DNA of 64,000 bases from NCBI GenBank assembly GCA_002418895.1, contig DIFA01000018.1:1-64000 (forward strand), read 5' to 3'. Numbering within the stretch: position 1 is the first letter of the stretch; each line of letters begins with the position of its first letter. A model generated the notes under the pieces. It saw only the letters and a list, made by a program, of their open reading frames with translations, was not told the origin of the DNA and ran no database searches. Origin of the DNA: Dehalococcoidia bacterium UBA5760 (lineage in GTDB: Bacteria; Chloroflexota; Dehalococcoidia; Dehalococcoidales; UBA5760). Below, piece after piece: positions 7,586 to 15,359 of the stretch. Position numbers and translations under genes: made by a program.

Positions 7586-8521
7586 ATGATTGCACTGCTT
7601 ATTATCGGTATTATTGTTGCTTCTATCGGTCTGTATTTCTGGAGAAGATACGGGGCTGATTTTGATAACCAGCACAGGGGTAAAGTTGCCAGTATTATCG
7701 GGCTTATTATTATCATTTCCAGCATTATCGGCAGCTCGCTGGTGACTGTACCGGCCGGTCATCGTGGTGTGGTGACCCGGTTTGGTGCCGTTACCGGTAC
7801 CATCCTGGAAGAAGGCCTACAGGTAAAGTTGCCGTTTATCGAGTCAGTAGTCAAAATGTCGGTACAGACCGAGAAATATGAGGCCGGTGCTGCTGCTGCG
7901 TCCCTGGATCTGCAAGATGTGAGAACCACTATCGCCCTTAACTGGCGGCTGCGGCCGGAGGCAACTGCCGAAATCTATCGGACACTGGGATTGGGGTACA
8001 TAGATAGAATCGCTGCCCCTGCTGTCCAGGAAACCGTAAAGCAGGTAACCGCTAAATACAATGCGGAGGACCTCATCTTGAGACGTGACGAGGTTAAGTC
8101 TGCTATCGAGCATAGCCTGTCGACCCGGCTGTTGCAGAGAGGTATCATCACTGAGGCTGTATCGATAACGGAGTTTCAGTTTAGCGATACCTTTGTTGCT
8201 GCTATCGAAGCTAAGGTGGCCGCAGAACAAGCGGTGCGGGAGGCAAGGAATAAGTTGGAGCGGGTGAAGGTTGAGGCTGAACAGGCAGAGGCCCAGGCAA
8301 TGGGAGAAGCGGCCGCGCGGATAGCGAAGGCTGAAGGTGAAGCCGAGTACATTCGTATTGTCACCGACGCGCAGGTTGCTGCCAATGCAGCTATTGCCGA
8401 ATCCCTATCCCCTGAAGTGCTACAGTATATCTTTCTCGACAGACTTGGTGAAGATATTAAGGTAATTGTGATACCTTCGGGGCAAGGTCTTGACCTGGTC
8501 ATTCCGGAGGTGACGCCATAG
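7586..8521 (+). CDS. SPFH/prohibitin-family membrane protein
   Basis: The 311-residue protein has two N-terminal hydrophobic segments (residues about 2-18 and 38-54), then a prohibitin-type SPFH domain beginning VPAGHRGVVTRFGAV and continuing with SVQTEKYEAGAAAASLDLQDV and an alanine/glutamate-rich coiled coil (KVAAEQAVREARNKLERVKVEAEQAEAQA). The family forms ring or cage oligomers at the membrane and often controls FtsH-type proteolysis or membrane microdomains. No NfeD or protease gene is adjacent. A good AAAAGGAG site precedes the ATG. An 11-bp imperfect hairpin at 8533-8566 follows the gene and may end transcription before the convergent tRNA genes. Confidence 0.88.
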   Translation: MIALLIIGIIVASIGLYFWRRYGADFDNQHRGKVASIIGLIIIISSIIGSSLVTVPAGHRGVVTRFGAVTGTILEEGLQVKLPFIESVVKMSVQTEKYEAGAAAASLDLQDVRTTIALNWRLRPEATAEIYRTLGLGYIDRIAAPAVQETVKQVTAKYNAEDLILRRDEVKSAIEHSLSTRLLQRGIITEAVSITEFQFSDTFVAAIEAKVAAEQAVREARNKLERVKVEAEQAEAQAMGEAAARIAKAEGEAEYIRIVTDAQVAANAAIAESLSPEVLQYIFLDRLGEDIKVIVIPSGQGLDLVIPEVTP

Positions 8522-8532
8522 GTGAGGGAATT

Positions 8533-8566
8533 TTAGAGTATTCATGGGAGTTTGTGAACACTCTAA
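8533..8566. terminator. Weak hairpin between the prohibitin-like gene and the tRNA cluster
   Basis: Arms 8533-8543 (TTAGAGTATTC) and 8556-8566 (GAACACTCTAA) pair with one mismatch around a 12-nt loop. There is no clear T-run. It lies between convergent units, where a terminator is expected. Confidence 0.35.
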
Positions 8567-8577
8567 GGCTAAAGCAG

Positions 8578-8654
8578 TGGTGGGCAGTAGAGGACTCGAA
8601 CCTCTGACCTCCTGCGTGTAAAGCAGGCGCTCTAACCAGCTGAGCTAACCGCCC
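8578..8654 (-). tRNA. tRNA-Val (anticodon UAC)
   Basis: A cloverleaf is readable on the minus strand with a 7-bp acceptor stem (GGGCGGT with ACTGCCC), a D-arm TTAGCTCAGC, anticodon stem CCTGC/GCAGG with loop TTTACAC (anticodon TAC) and the T-loop GGTTCGAGTCC. The 3' CCA is encoded (8578-8580). Confidence 0.96.
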
Positions 8655-8663
8655 ATGAAATAG

Positions 8664-8737
8664 CGCGCTTGGCGGGGCTCGAACCCACGACCTCAGCCTC
8701 CGCAGGGCTGCGCTCTATCCAACTGAGCTACAAGCGC
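8664..8737 (-). tRNA. tRNA-Arg (anticodon GCG)
   Basis: The minus strand gives a GCGCTTG/CAAGCGC acceptor stem, D-arm TAGCTCAGTTGG, anticodon stem CAGCC/GGCTG with loop CTGCGGA, and T-loop GGTTCGAGCCC. The anticodon reads GCG, for CGC codons. G is the discriminator base and CCA is not encoded. Confidence 0.92.
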
Positions 8738-8748
8738 TTAATCAACAA

Positions 8749-8832
8749 TGCCGAAGGTGAGATTTGAACTCACACGCCCTTTTGGGACACTACGCCCTGA
8801 ACGTAGCGCGTCTGCCATTCCGCCACTTCGGC
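8749..8832 (-). tRNA. tRNA-Leu (anticodon CAG)
   Basis: This is a class II tRNA with a long variable arm. The acceptor stem is GCCGAAG/CTTCGGC, the anticodon stem CTACG/CGTAG with loop TTCAGGG (anticodon CAG), and the T-loop GTTCAAATC. Discriminator A fits leucine. CCA is not encoded. It lies one base downstream of the encoded CCA of tRNA-Val(CAC). Confidence 0.94.
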
Positions 8833-8833
8833 A

Positions 8834-8909
8834 TGGTGGGCGGTACTGGATTTGAACCGGTGACCTCTTGCGTGTGAAGCAAGCGCTCTAACCGCTGAGC
8901 TAACCGCCC
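8834..8909 (-). tRNA. tRNA-Val (anticodon CAC)
   Basis: The acceptor stem GGGCGGT/ACCGCCC, D-arm TTAGCTCAGC, anticodon stem CTTGC/GCAAG with loop TTCACAC, and T-loop GGTTCAAATCC are all present, and CCA is encoded at 8834-8836. It shares its acceptor and D-arm with the Val-UAC gene of the same cluster and is first in transcription order. Confidence 0.95.
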
Positions 8910-9101
8910 GAAATCTTAGCTGACTTGTCCTCAAATCCGGACGGAAATTTACTAAAGCAAGAGGTCATTTCTATTGTGTTCCGCCAGGAAAATCCCATCC
9001 CTCCAGCCTCGCTCTCGATTTGTATTATATATGATTAGCATTCTGGATTCAACCGTCAGCAAATCTCAACAAGCTCTCTGCGGCTGCCCCGGTTTCCTCC
9101 G

Positions 9102-9158
9102 CCTAAACGTTTTCTAAACAACCTTAAAACAGCTGGAAAAACAGTAGATATCAGGATA
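9102..9158 (+). promoter_or_regulatory. Left-arm promoter region of the polysaccharide locus (shared box)
   Basis: The box CCTAAACGTTT is at 9102-9112. A TAGATA-like -10 at 9145-9150 leads into ATCAGGATA (9150-9158). The same box, at nearly the same distance from TATAATCAGGATA, occurs in reverse orientation at 33659-33716 before the opposite arm. The -35 is poor here (TTAAAA near 9124). The rest of the 8910-9255 gap holds nothing else I can support. Confidence 0.55.
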
Positions 9159-9255
9159 GCGCGGTAGTAAAATGTCTATCAGCGGTATATTCGACCATGG
9201 TCACCGGCAAACGGTCTCTATGATATGGAAAAGAAGAAGTAAACGGTGTTTCGTG

Positions 9256-10500
9256 ATGGATAAGACTGTTGTATGCGTCATTGGTCTAGGCTATGTCGGC
9301 CTGCCCCTGGCGGAAGCGTTCTCCAGGCACTTACGTGTAATCGGATTTGATGTTGACGGCAGGAAGCTGGCCAAGCTGAAGAAGAGCAATAATAACGGGA
9401 ATCTTATTCTCATCGACAACCCCGGGGAGATAGGCCGGGCTGACTTTATTATTATCTGCGTCCCCACGCCGGTAACCCGTTCCAAGGAACCCGATTTATC
9501 CTGTATCGAGAGTGCCGCTGCAATCGCCGGGCGCAATATGAAACGGGGCAGTATCGTGATACTGGAATCCACGGTTTACCCAGGCGTGACCGAAGAAGTG
9601 GTCAGGCCGATCCTGGAGAAAGAGTCGGGTTTTAAGTGCGGGCGGGACTTCGGGATTGCCTACTGTCCGGAGCGGATAAATCCGGGTGATACGGAGCATA
9701 CTATCGATAATACGACCAAGATAGTCTCCGGAATGGATGAGAAAACGACTGATATTGTTGCCGGGCTATATGGCAAGCTGACCTCACACATCTTCAGGGC
9801 CAGGGATATCAGGACTGCCGAGGCGGCCAAGGTGATCGAGAATATCCAGCGTGACCTCAATATTGCCCTCATGAACGAATTGGTCCTTATCTTCGAGAAG
9901 ATGGGCTTAAACACCAGAGACGTCCTTGATGCGGCGGCGACCAAATGGAACTTCGTCCGCTACTCTCCGGGGCTAGTCGGCGGTCACTGCATACCGGTCG
10001 ATCCCTACTACCTGGTCTATAAATCGAGGGAACTGGGCTACCACCCGCAGGTGATTCTGGCCGGGCGTGCCATAAATGACGGTATGCCCGATTATGTTAC
10101 CGGGCTGGCTATCAAGGGCTTGATCAACACCGGCAAGGTGGTAAAGGGCGCCCGTGTGCTGATAATGGGCCTTTCTTATAAGGAGAATGTCGCCGATACC
10201 AGGGAAAGCCCGGCCGGGAAGATAATCAACCGGCTCGGGGAGTACGGGGTGGAGGTACTGGGCTATGCCCCCCTGCTCGATGATATCGAGGGTGAGTTTG
10301 GTATCGAGCCCGTCTCCAGTCTGGAAGGGCTGCGGGGGATTGACTGCACCATTATCACCGTTGCCCACTCCGCTTTTCGTAACATTAAGGCCGACACATT
10401 AAAGAGCATTATGAGCGATAAACCGGTATTGATTGATGTCAGAGGGCTATTTGATAGGGAAGAAATGGTAGGGAAGGGATTCTACTACCGGACATTATGA
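9256..10500 (+). CDS. wecC: Nucleotide-sugar 6-dehydrogenase (WecC/TviB-like, UDP-ManNAc or UDP-GlcNAc/GalNAc dehydrogenase)
   Basis: The protein oxidises C6 of a UDP-N-acetylhexosamine to the uronic acid in two NAD-dependent steps. It has the N-terminal Rossmann motif VIGLGYVGLPLAEAF, a central helical domain with the conserved GLVGGHCIPVDPYY (catalytic Cys245 in this numbering), and a C-terminal UDP-binding domain (LIMGLSYKENVADTRESP). I start at the ATG at 9256, giving 414 residues with the Rossmann motif near the N-terminus; an in-frame ATG at 9172 adds 28 unconserved residues and has no ribosome site. The next gene is WecB, which makes UDP-ManNAc, so UDP-ManNAcA is the likely product. 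It is the first gene of the plus-strand arm. Confidence 0.88.
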   Translation: MDKTVVCVIGLGYVGLPLAEAFSRHLRVIGFDVDGRKLAKLKKSNNNGNLILIDNPGEIGRADFIIICVPTPVTRSKEPDLSCIESAAAIAGRNMKRGSIVILESTVYPGVTEEVVRPILEKESGFKCGRDFGIAYCPERINPGDTEHTIDNTTKIVSGMDEKTTDIVAGLYGKLTSHIFRARDIRTAEAAKVIENIQRDLNIALMNELVLIFEKMGLNTRDVLDAAATKWNFVRYSPGLVGGHCIPVDPYYLVYKSRELGYHPQVILAGRAINDGMPDYVTGLAIKGLINTGKVVKGARVLIMGLSYKENVADTRESPAGKIINRLGEYGVEVLGYAPLLDDIEGEFGIEPVSSLEGLRGIDCTIITVAHSAFRNIKADTLKSIMSDKPVLIDVRGLFDREEMVGKGFYYRTL

Positions 10501-10543
10501 CCAAGTGCGAAGAAAACAAGAGAAAGAAAAAGGGTAAGGGTAA

Positions 10544-11614
10544 TTGAAGGTATCGGTAATCTTAGGAACAAGACCTGAAATAATAAAAATGGCCCCAGTG
10601 ATAAGAGAGTTGGGTAAATGCGGTGTTGACTTTTTCATCTTGCATACTGGCCAGCACTATTCCGCTGATATGGATAGCATTTTCTTCGATGAGCTTCATC
10701 TTCCGAAGCCTAAATATAACTTAGGAATTGGCTCAGGTACACACGCTGAACAGACAGGGAAGATGCTTATCGGTATTGAGGAATTACTCTTACAAGAGAA
10801 GCCGGATGTAGTTCTGGCTGAGGGTGATACCAATTCGGTTCTGGCGAGCTTCTTAGCAGCAGCCAAACTTCATATCAAGGTAGGACATGTGGAAGCAGGA
10901 CTCAGGTCTTACGATAGGAATATGCCTGAAGAATTAAATAGAACCCTTGCGGACCATCTTTCAGACTTTCTCTTCGCTCCCACTGAAAAAGCAAAGTATA
11001 TTCTTCTTAACGAAGGTATTCCTGAAGGGCGAATTTTCGTTACCGGTAATACCATCGTTGACGCCGTTTACCAGAACATTGAGTTTGCCAAACGGAAATC
11101 CACCATTCTCGGCAAGTTAAGCTTAAGAGAAAGAGGCTATTTTCTGGTTACTATTCATCGGCAAGAGAATGTAGACATAGGAGATAGACTATGGGGGATC
11201 CTGGAAGGTTTAAATCTAGTGCGCAATGAATTCCGTCTCCCTCTAATTTTCCCTATCCATCCTCGAACAAGGCGGAGGTTGGATGAGTTTAGGTTAACGG
11301 TACCCACTGGGCTAACACTCGTTAACCCCATAGCATTTCTAGACTTTCTGATGCTTGAGGCTAATTCAAACTTGGTCTTGACCGACTCTGGTGGCATTCA
11401 GGAAGAAACCTGCATTCTTAAGGTGCCTTGTGTCACGATGAGGGACAACACGGAAAGACCCGAAACACTAGAGGTAGGAAGTAACATCCTTGTAGGGGTA
11501 AATAGCCAAAAGATTTTGAACGGGGTTAGCTCAATGCTATCCAAAGAAAAGGATTGGCAGAATCCGTTTGGCGATGGGAAGGCAGCGGTGAGAATTGTTG
11601 AGACTTTGATATGA
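10544..11614 (+). CDS. wecB: UDP-N-acetylglucosamine 2-epimerase (non-hydrolysing)
   Basis: The 356-residue, two-domain GT-B-like enzyme interconverts UDP-GlcNAc and UDP-ManNAc. It carries ILGTRPEIIKMAPVI at the N-terminus, the GHVEAGLRSYDRNMPEELNR segment with the catalytic acidic residues, TIHRQENVD, and the nucleotide-binding LTDSGGIQEE near residue 285. Translation starts at a TTG at 10544 behind an AGGGTAAGGG site; no ATG is placed sensibly. It follows the dehydrogenase by 43 bp and gives it its substrate. A second, more divergent 2-epimerase lies at 28590-29675 in the other arm. Confidence 0.93.
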   Translation: MKVSVILGTRPEIIKMAPVIRELGKCGVDFFILHTGQHYSADMDSIFFDELHLPKPKYNLGIGSGTHAEQTGKMLIGIEELLLQEKPDVVLAEGDTNSVLASFLAAAKLHIKVGHVEAGLRSYDRNMPEELNRTLADHLSDFLFAPTEKAKYILLNEGIPEGRIFVTGNTIVDAVYQNIEFAKRKSTILGKLSLRERGYFLVTIHRQENVDIGDRLWGILEGLNLVRNEFRLPLIFPIHPRTRRRLDEFRLTVPTGLTLVNPIAFLDFLMLEANSNLVLTDSGGIQEETCILKVPCVTMRDNTERPETLEVGSNILVGVNSQKILNGVSSMLSKEKDWQNPFGDGKAAVRIVETLI

Positions 11615-11736
11615 GCTTAAATTATTAAGCTACTAGTAAAGAATGTCTGTGCCATACACACCAAGCGGCTGGGTAAAACATTTCTCCACTACTGGATACA
11701 GAGTACCCCCCAGGTATTTGAACTTGTCATTAAGAA

Positions 11737-13245
11737 ATGCCCATGAAGTTTAGCATACCAAAGAAAGTGAAGTGTCTGTTAGAGCCAGGTGACGGCTTAC
11801 TCCAACGAACGATTCGCAGCGGAGCCTGGGTATTCGCCATCAGAATAGCCGGTCAGGGATTTGGCTTCGTCAGGATGATTATTATAGCCCGCATCCTGGC
11901 CCCTGACGATTTTGGTCTGTTTGGTATCGCCATGCTGGCTATGGCAGCACTATCAACCTTTACTCAAACCGGCTTTTCAGCAGCCCTGATCCAGAAGAAG
12001 GGAAAAACAGAGGATTATCTTAATACCGCCTGGACAGTAACTATATTACGGGGGGGGGGGATTTTTACCGTACTCTTCTTTGCTGCCCCCTATGTCGCCG
12101 CATTCTTTAATGTCCCAGAGGCAACCAATATTATACGGGTTATCGGTGTAGCTACACTTTTAGACGGTTTTGCCAATATTGGCGTGGTCTACTTTCAGAA
12201 AGAATTGGAATTTAATAAGCAGTTCTTTTACGAGTTTAGTGGAATCATGGCTGATTTCGTGGTTGTCGTCTCAACAGCGCTGATACTGAGAAGTGTCTGG
12301 GCACTCGTCTTCGGACTGCTTGCCTCAAGTATGGTTAAATTAATTGTGAGCTATCGCATTCACCCCTGCCGTCCACACCTCAGCCTGGATTTAGCCAAAG
12401 CAAAGGAGCTTTTCGGCTTCGGTAAGTGGATACTCGGTTCAAATATAGTCGTCTTCTTGTTTTCTCAGGGTGATGACGGTTTTGTGGGTAAGCTCCTCGG
12501 GGCTGCTTCCCTTGGCTTATACCAGATGGCTTACCGAATCTCAAACGCACCCACTTCAGAAATAACAGATGTATTCTCACGGGTAGCCTTTCCCGCCTAC
12601 TCAAAATTGCAGGGCAACCTGCAGGGCTTGAGGCAGGCCTATCTCAAGGTCCTTCAGTTTAGTGCTTTCCTATCCATCCCCTTAGCTGGAGGCATATTTA
12701 TATTAGCCCCTGAATTTACTCAAATAGTCCTGACGGTGAAGTGGATGCCGATGGTACCAGCACTTCAGGTGCTAACCCTATTCGGTGTGTTGAGGTCAAT
12801 AAGCGCCACAGCAGGTAATGTGTTTCCTGGCGTTGGGAAACCACAAATAGCCACCAAGTGGAATTCAATTCGTCTGGGTGTATTGGCGGCAGTAATTTAT
12901 CCCTTGACTATCCGGTGGGGAATAATGGGGGCCTCAATCGCGGTAGTATTAGCCCAGATAGTTCTTACTATCGGGTTTTGTTATATGGTAATACAAATCA
13001 CAGATTGTGGTCTTAGAAACTTTAGCCGTCTTATAGGACTACCTCTAGTGAGCACAGCAATTATGGTGTTGTTGATATTTGGACTAAAGACAACTTTTGA
13101 CACTACTGGCATCGGACAGTTGATATTGCTAGTTGTTGCTGGCATAGCAACCTATTTTGGTGCAACATATTTGCTGGATATATTTTGTAATTATGGTATG
13201 CGTTCATTGATTAAGGAGAGCTTGAAGTCGCTTAGAGGAAATTAA
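11737..13245 (+). CDS. Wzx-like polysaccharide flippase (MOP superfamily)
   Basis: The 502-residue protein is hydrophobic throughout, with about 12-14 predicted membrane helices. It resembles the lipopolysaccharide/teichuronic-acid exporter group: RSGAWVFAIRIAGQGFGFVRMIIIARILAPDDFGLFGIAMLA, then FTQTGFSAALIQKK, and later GLYQMAYRISNAPTSEITDVFSRVAFPAYSKLQ. It probably flips undecaprenyl-linked oligosaccharide across the cytoplasmic membrane. The coding sequence contains eleven consecutive G at 12050-12060 (reading Arg-Gly-Gly-Gly) within a membrane-helix region, so one slip would truncate the protein after about 105 residues. The frame is intact as given. The gap from 11615 to 11736 holds no other gene. 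Confidence 0.88.
   Translation: MPMKFSIPKKVKCLLEPGDGLLQRTIRSGAWVFAIRIAGQGFGFVRMIIIARILAPDDFGLFGIAMLAMAALSTFTQTGFSAALIQKKGKTEDYLNTAWTVTILRGGGIFTVLFFAAPYVAAFFNVPEATNIIRVIGVATLLDGFANIGVVYFQKELEFNKQFFYEFSGIMADFVVVVSTALILRSVWALVFGLLASSMVKLIVSYRIHPCRPHLSLDLAKAKELFGFGKWILGSNIVVFLFSQGDDGFVGKLLGAASLGLYQMAYRISNAPTSEITDVFSRVAFPAYSKLQGNLQGLRQAYLKVLQFSAFLSIPLAGGIFILAPEFTQIVLTVKWMPMVPALQVLTLFGVLRSISATAGNVFPGVGKPQIATKWNSIRLGVLAAVIYPLTIRWGIMGASIAVVLAQIVLTIGFCYMVIQITDCGLRNFSRLIGLPLVSTAIMVLLIFGLKTTFDTTGIGQLILLVVAGIATYFGATYLLDIFCNYGMRSLIKESLKSLRGN
12050..12060 (+). repeat. Poly-G tract (11 G) inside the flippase gene
   Basis: Eleven G in a row, beginning at the second base of an Arg codon. It is the longest homopolymer I see in the window. 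Tracts of this length in surface-structure genes are classical slipped-strand phase-variation sites, but a sequencing or assembly miscount must also be considered. Confidence 0.9.
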
Positions 13246-13298
13246 TCAACCACCTAAATAGTTAGTACATTCAAACAGAAACATTAAGGAGGCAGCAG

Positions 13299-14459
13299 AT
13301 GAGTCTTGAAACAAAGCTGGTTGACCTGATGAAGAAGGATAGTGATCGCCCAGCGGGTTACCAATACTTCAAGATAGTAAGCGACCATTTGGGTAATGAC
13401 CTGACCAGGGTTTTTAATGGGGAATTGGTTTACCCCAGGCAAATGGAGATTCACCTTCCCGGAGATCACAGGCGTGCCTGCAACTTTGATTGCTATTATT
13501 GCCAGGGGTGTCAGTTAGAACAACCCTTAGCTCCCTTTGAGGAAAGTGCCTTAAAAATAGTAGACGAATTAAAGGGCAGAGTCCCCTACTTCATTTATGG
13601 AGGAGCTTATTCAGAGCCACTTCTGAATCCGTATTTCTTGGACTTCCTCAAGCTGACTAAAAAGCACGGCTCATATTTTGGGATACACACTAACGGCTCT
13701 TTGCTTAAGGAACTCGAAGTAAAGCAGTCTTTTCTCTCCGAAGTTTGCCGAATTGCTACATCCGGACAAGATTATCTCTCAATCAGCCTGGATGCCGGCA
13801 CGCCGGAAAGCCATATGAAGACCAAGAATCTCAAGGTGAATTGGTTTGATGAGATAATAGAGGGAATAAGAATGGCGGCTAAAATAAGGGGGAATTCTGA
13901 TGGTCCAGCCATAAGGGTATGCTACCTTATGAACAGATTCAATTCCTCAGAAAGGGAGATAAACCATATCATAGAAATCATGCAGGATATAAAAGTCGAC
14001 TCATTGAGATTTTCAATACCTTATGATTTATATGGCAAGGATTTTGGCAGGGTGAGGAGTTATAAACAGACTGTTGAAATCAAGCAAAATAAGACATATA
14101 CCGATATGCTAAAACCTTTAATGTCCATAGATTTAAAAGAAAGACCTTATGTTTTTTACATCTCCCCTGAGTGTCAGGATGTTGATAGAATGAATTTTAG
14201 ACAGTGTATTTACAGCTACTACCAAATCACTCTGGCCGCCGATGGTTATGTCTATAAATGTTCAAGCACAGCCAGTCCAACCTTTAAGTTTAATAGGCTG
14301 GGCAAAGTAACAAGTGATTTAAACGAGCTTAATGATATGATTGTGGCTAATCATAATCCAAATTTTGATGCTTCTACTTGCTTTAAGACTGGAGCCAGAT
14401 GTAACCGGATAGCTTTAGAGATTAATACTACATGGGCAAAGATGAATGAAGAAGATTAA
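13299..14459 (+). CDS. Radical SAM protein of the polysaccharide locus
   Basis: The 386-residue protein has the radical SAM cluster motif CNFDCYYC (Cys61, Cys65, Cys68, CX3CX2C), followed by a glycine-rich YGGAYSEPLLNP and SISLDAG, the usual SAM-binding strands of the partial TIM barrel. Several further cysteines near the C-terminus (SPECQD, FRQCIYSYYQ, VYKCSSTA, STCFKTGARC) suggest a SPASM- or Twitch-like auxiliary iron-sulfur site. The ATG sits behind AAGGAGG. It overlaps the following Gfo/Idh/MocA oxidoreductase by 14 bp. The two may act in sequence on a sugar nucleotide or lipid-linked sugar; the substrate is unknown. Confidence 0.85.
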   Translation: MSLETKLVDLMKKDSDRPAGYQYFKIVSDHLGNDLTRVFNGELVYPRQMEIHLPGDHRRACNFDCYYCQGCQLEQPLAPFEESALKIVDELKGRVPYFIYGGAYSEPLLNPYFLDFLKLTKKHGSYFGIHTNGSLLKELEVKQSFLSEVCRIATSGQDYLSISLDAGTPESHMKTKNLKVNWFDEIIEGIRMAAKIRGNSDGPAIRVCYLMNRFNSSEREINHIIEIMQDIKVDSLRFSIPYDLYGKDFGRVRSYKQTVEIKQNKTYTDMLKPLMSIDLKERPYVFYISPECQDVDRMNFRQCIYSYYQITLAADGYVYKCSSTASPTFKFNRLGKVTSDLNELNDMIVANHNPNFDASTCFKTGARCNRIALEINTTWAKMNEED

Positions 14460-15336
14460 TTGTGCTCTAATCGGAGTTGGATACTGGGGATCCAAACTTA
14501 AGAGGTACATCGAAGAAAACGAGGATTTTGACCTCAAATCTATTTGCAACTCTAAATCTGACCTGCATGAGGTATGGAACGATAAAGAGATAACCGCCGT
14601 GGTGATAGCAACGCATAACGATACCCATTACTCTATAGCTAAATCAGCCTTATTAAGTGGTAAGAATGTTCTGGTGGAAAAACCCCTGGCGTTAAGGACC
14701 GAAGAGTGTGATGAGCTTAAGCAAATCGCCTTAGATAAGAAACTGTTATTAATGGTGGAATATACCTATACCTTCTCTAAAGCGGTAAAGAAAGCTCAAA
14801 GTATAATTAAAGAAGATGAAATTGGAAACATCCTTGGTTTCGAGATGGCGGTGAGGCACCTGGGCAGATTCAAGGGGGGAAGTGTTTACTGGCTCTTAGG
14901 CTCTCATATGCTGTCCGTCCTGGACATGTTTGTGCCCATAAAAGGCCTGTCTTTTCAGAAAACCGACTTGGTTAATTACGAAGGAGAGGTTGAAACCGGT
15001 ATAATCTCCTTCAAAAAGGGGGGGGTGTCAGGTCAGATTGTGGTCAGCCTCAATTATCCCGGAAAAGAAACGATAGTAATAATTTACGGCGAAAAGGGGA
15101 CCATAATCTATAACCCGGTATCGCAACCATCATTACAAGTGGAATGCTATAAGAGAGTTAAGTGGACAGTAGGCTCCAAGTTACCCCATGAGCACAAAGA
15201 GTTCTCTATTGATGAAGCTAATAACTTATGCTATGCCATCGAGTACTTTTCTCAGGGACTAAAGGGGGAAGCCGAAGGGAATGTTGATAGAGCCATAGCC
15301 ATAACCAGAATACTTGAAACACTTGAAGGAAAGTAA
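14446..15336 (+). CDS. Gfo/Idh/MocA-family NAD(P)-dependent oxidoreductase
   Basis: This 296-residue protein has the N-terminal dinucleotide-binding fold (CALIGVGYWGSKL, VVIATHNDTHYSIAKSALLSGKNVLVEKPLAL), where EKP holds the catalytic Lys, followed by the C-terminal alpha/beta domain with LLGSHMLSVLDMF. Family members oxidise or reduce sugar hydroxyl and keto groups, for example the C3 oxidation of UDP-hexosamine uronates by WlbA. It overlaps the radical SAM gene by 14 bp. A run of eight G at 15018-15025 lies in frame (Lys-Gly-Gly-Val). Confidence 0.87.
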   Translation: MKKINCALIGVGYWGSKLKRYIEENEDFDLKSICNSKSDLHEVWNDKEITAVVIATHNDTHYSIAKSALLSGKNVLVEKPLALRTEECDELKQIALDKKLLLMVEYTYTFSKAVKKAQSIIKEDEIGNILGFEMAVRHLGRFKGGSVYWLLGSHMLSVLDMFVPIKGLSFQKTDLVNYEGEVETGIISFKKGGVSGQIVVSLNYPGKETIVIIYGEKGTIIYNPVSQPSLQVECYKRVKWTVGSKLPHEHKEFSIDEANNLCYAIEYFSQGLKGEAEGNVDRAIAITRILETLEGK

Positions 15337-15359
15337 CTTGAAGGAGAATAAGATTAAGT

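Noticed and set aside
9172..9255. Longer start for the nucleotide-sugar dehydrogenase
   Set aside because: The extra 28 residues are unlike the family, lack a ribosome site and begin only a few bases after the predicted transcription start.
11614..11631. Palindrome AGCTTAA-ATTA-TTAAGCT after wecB
   Set aside because: The stem is short and AT-rich without a T-run, and the next gene follows in the same direction, so I do not call a terminator.
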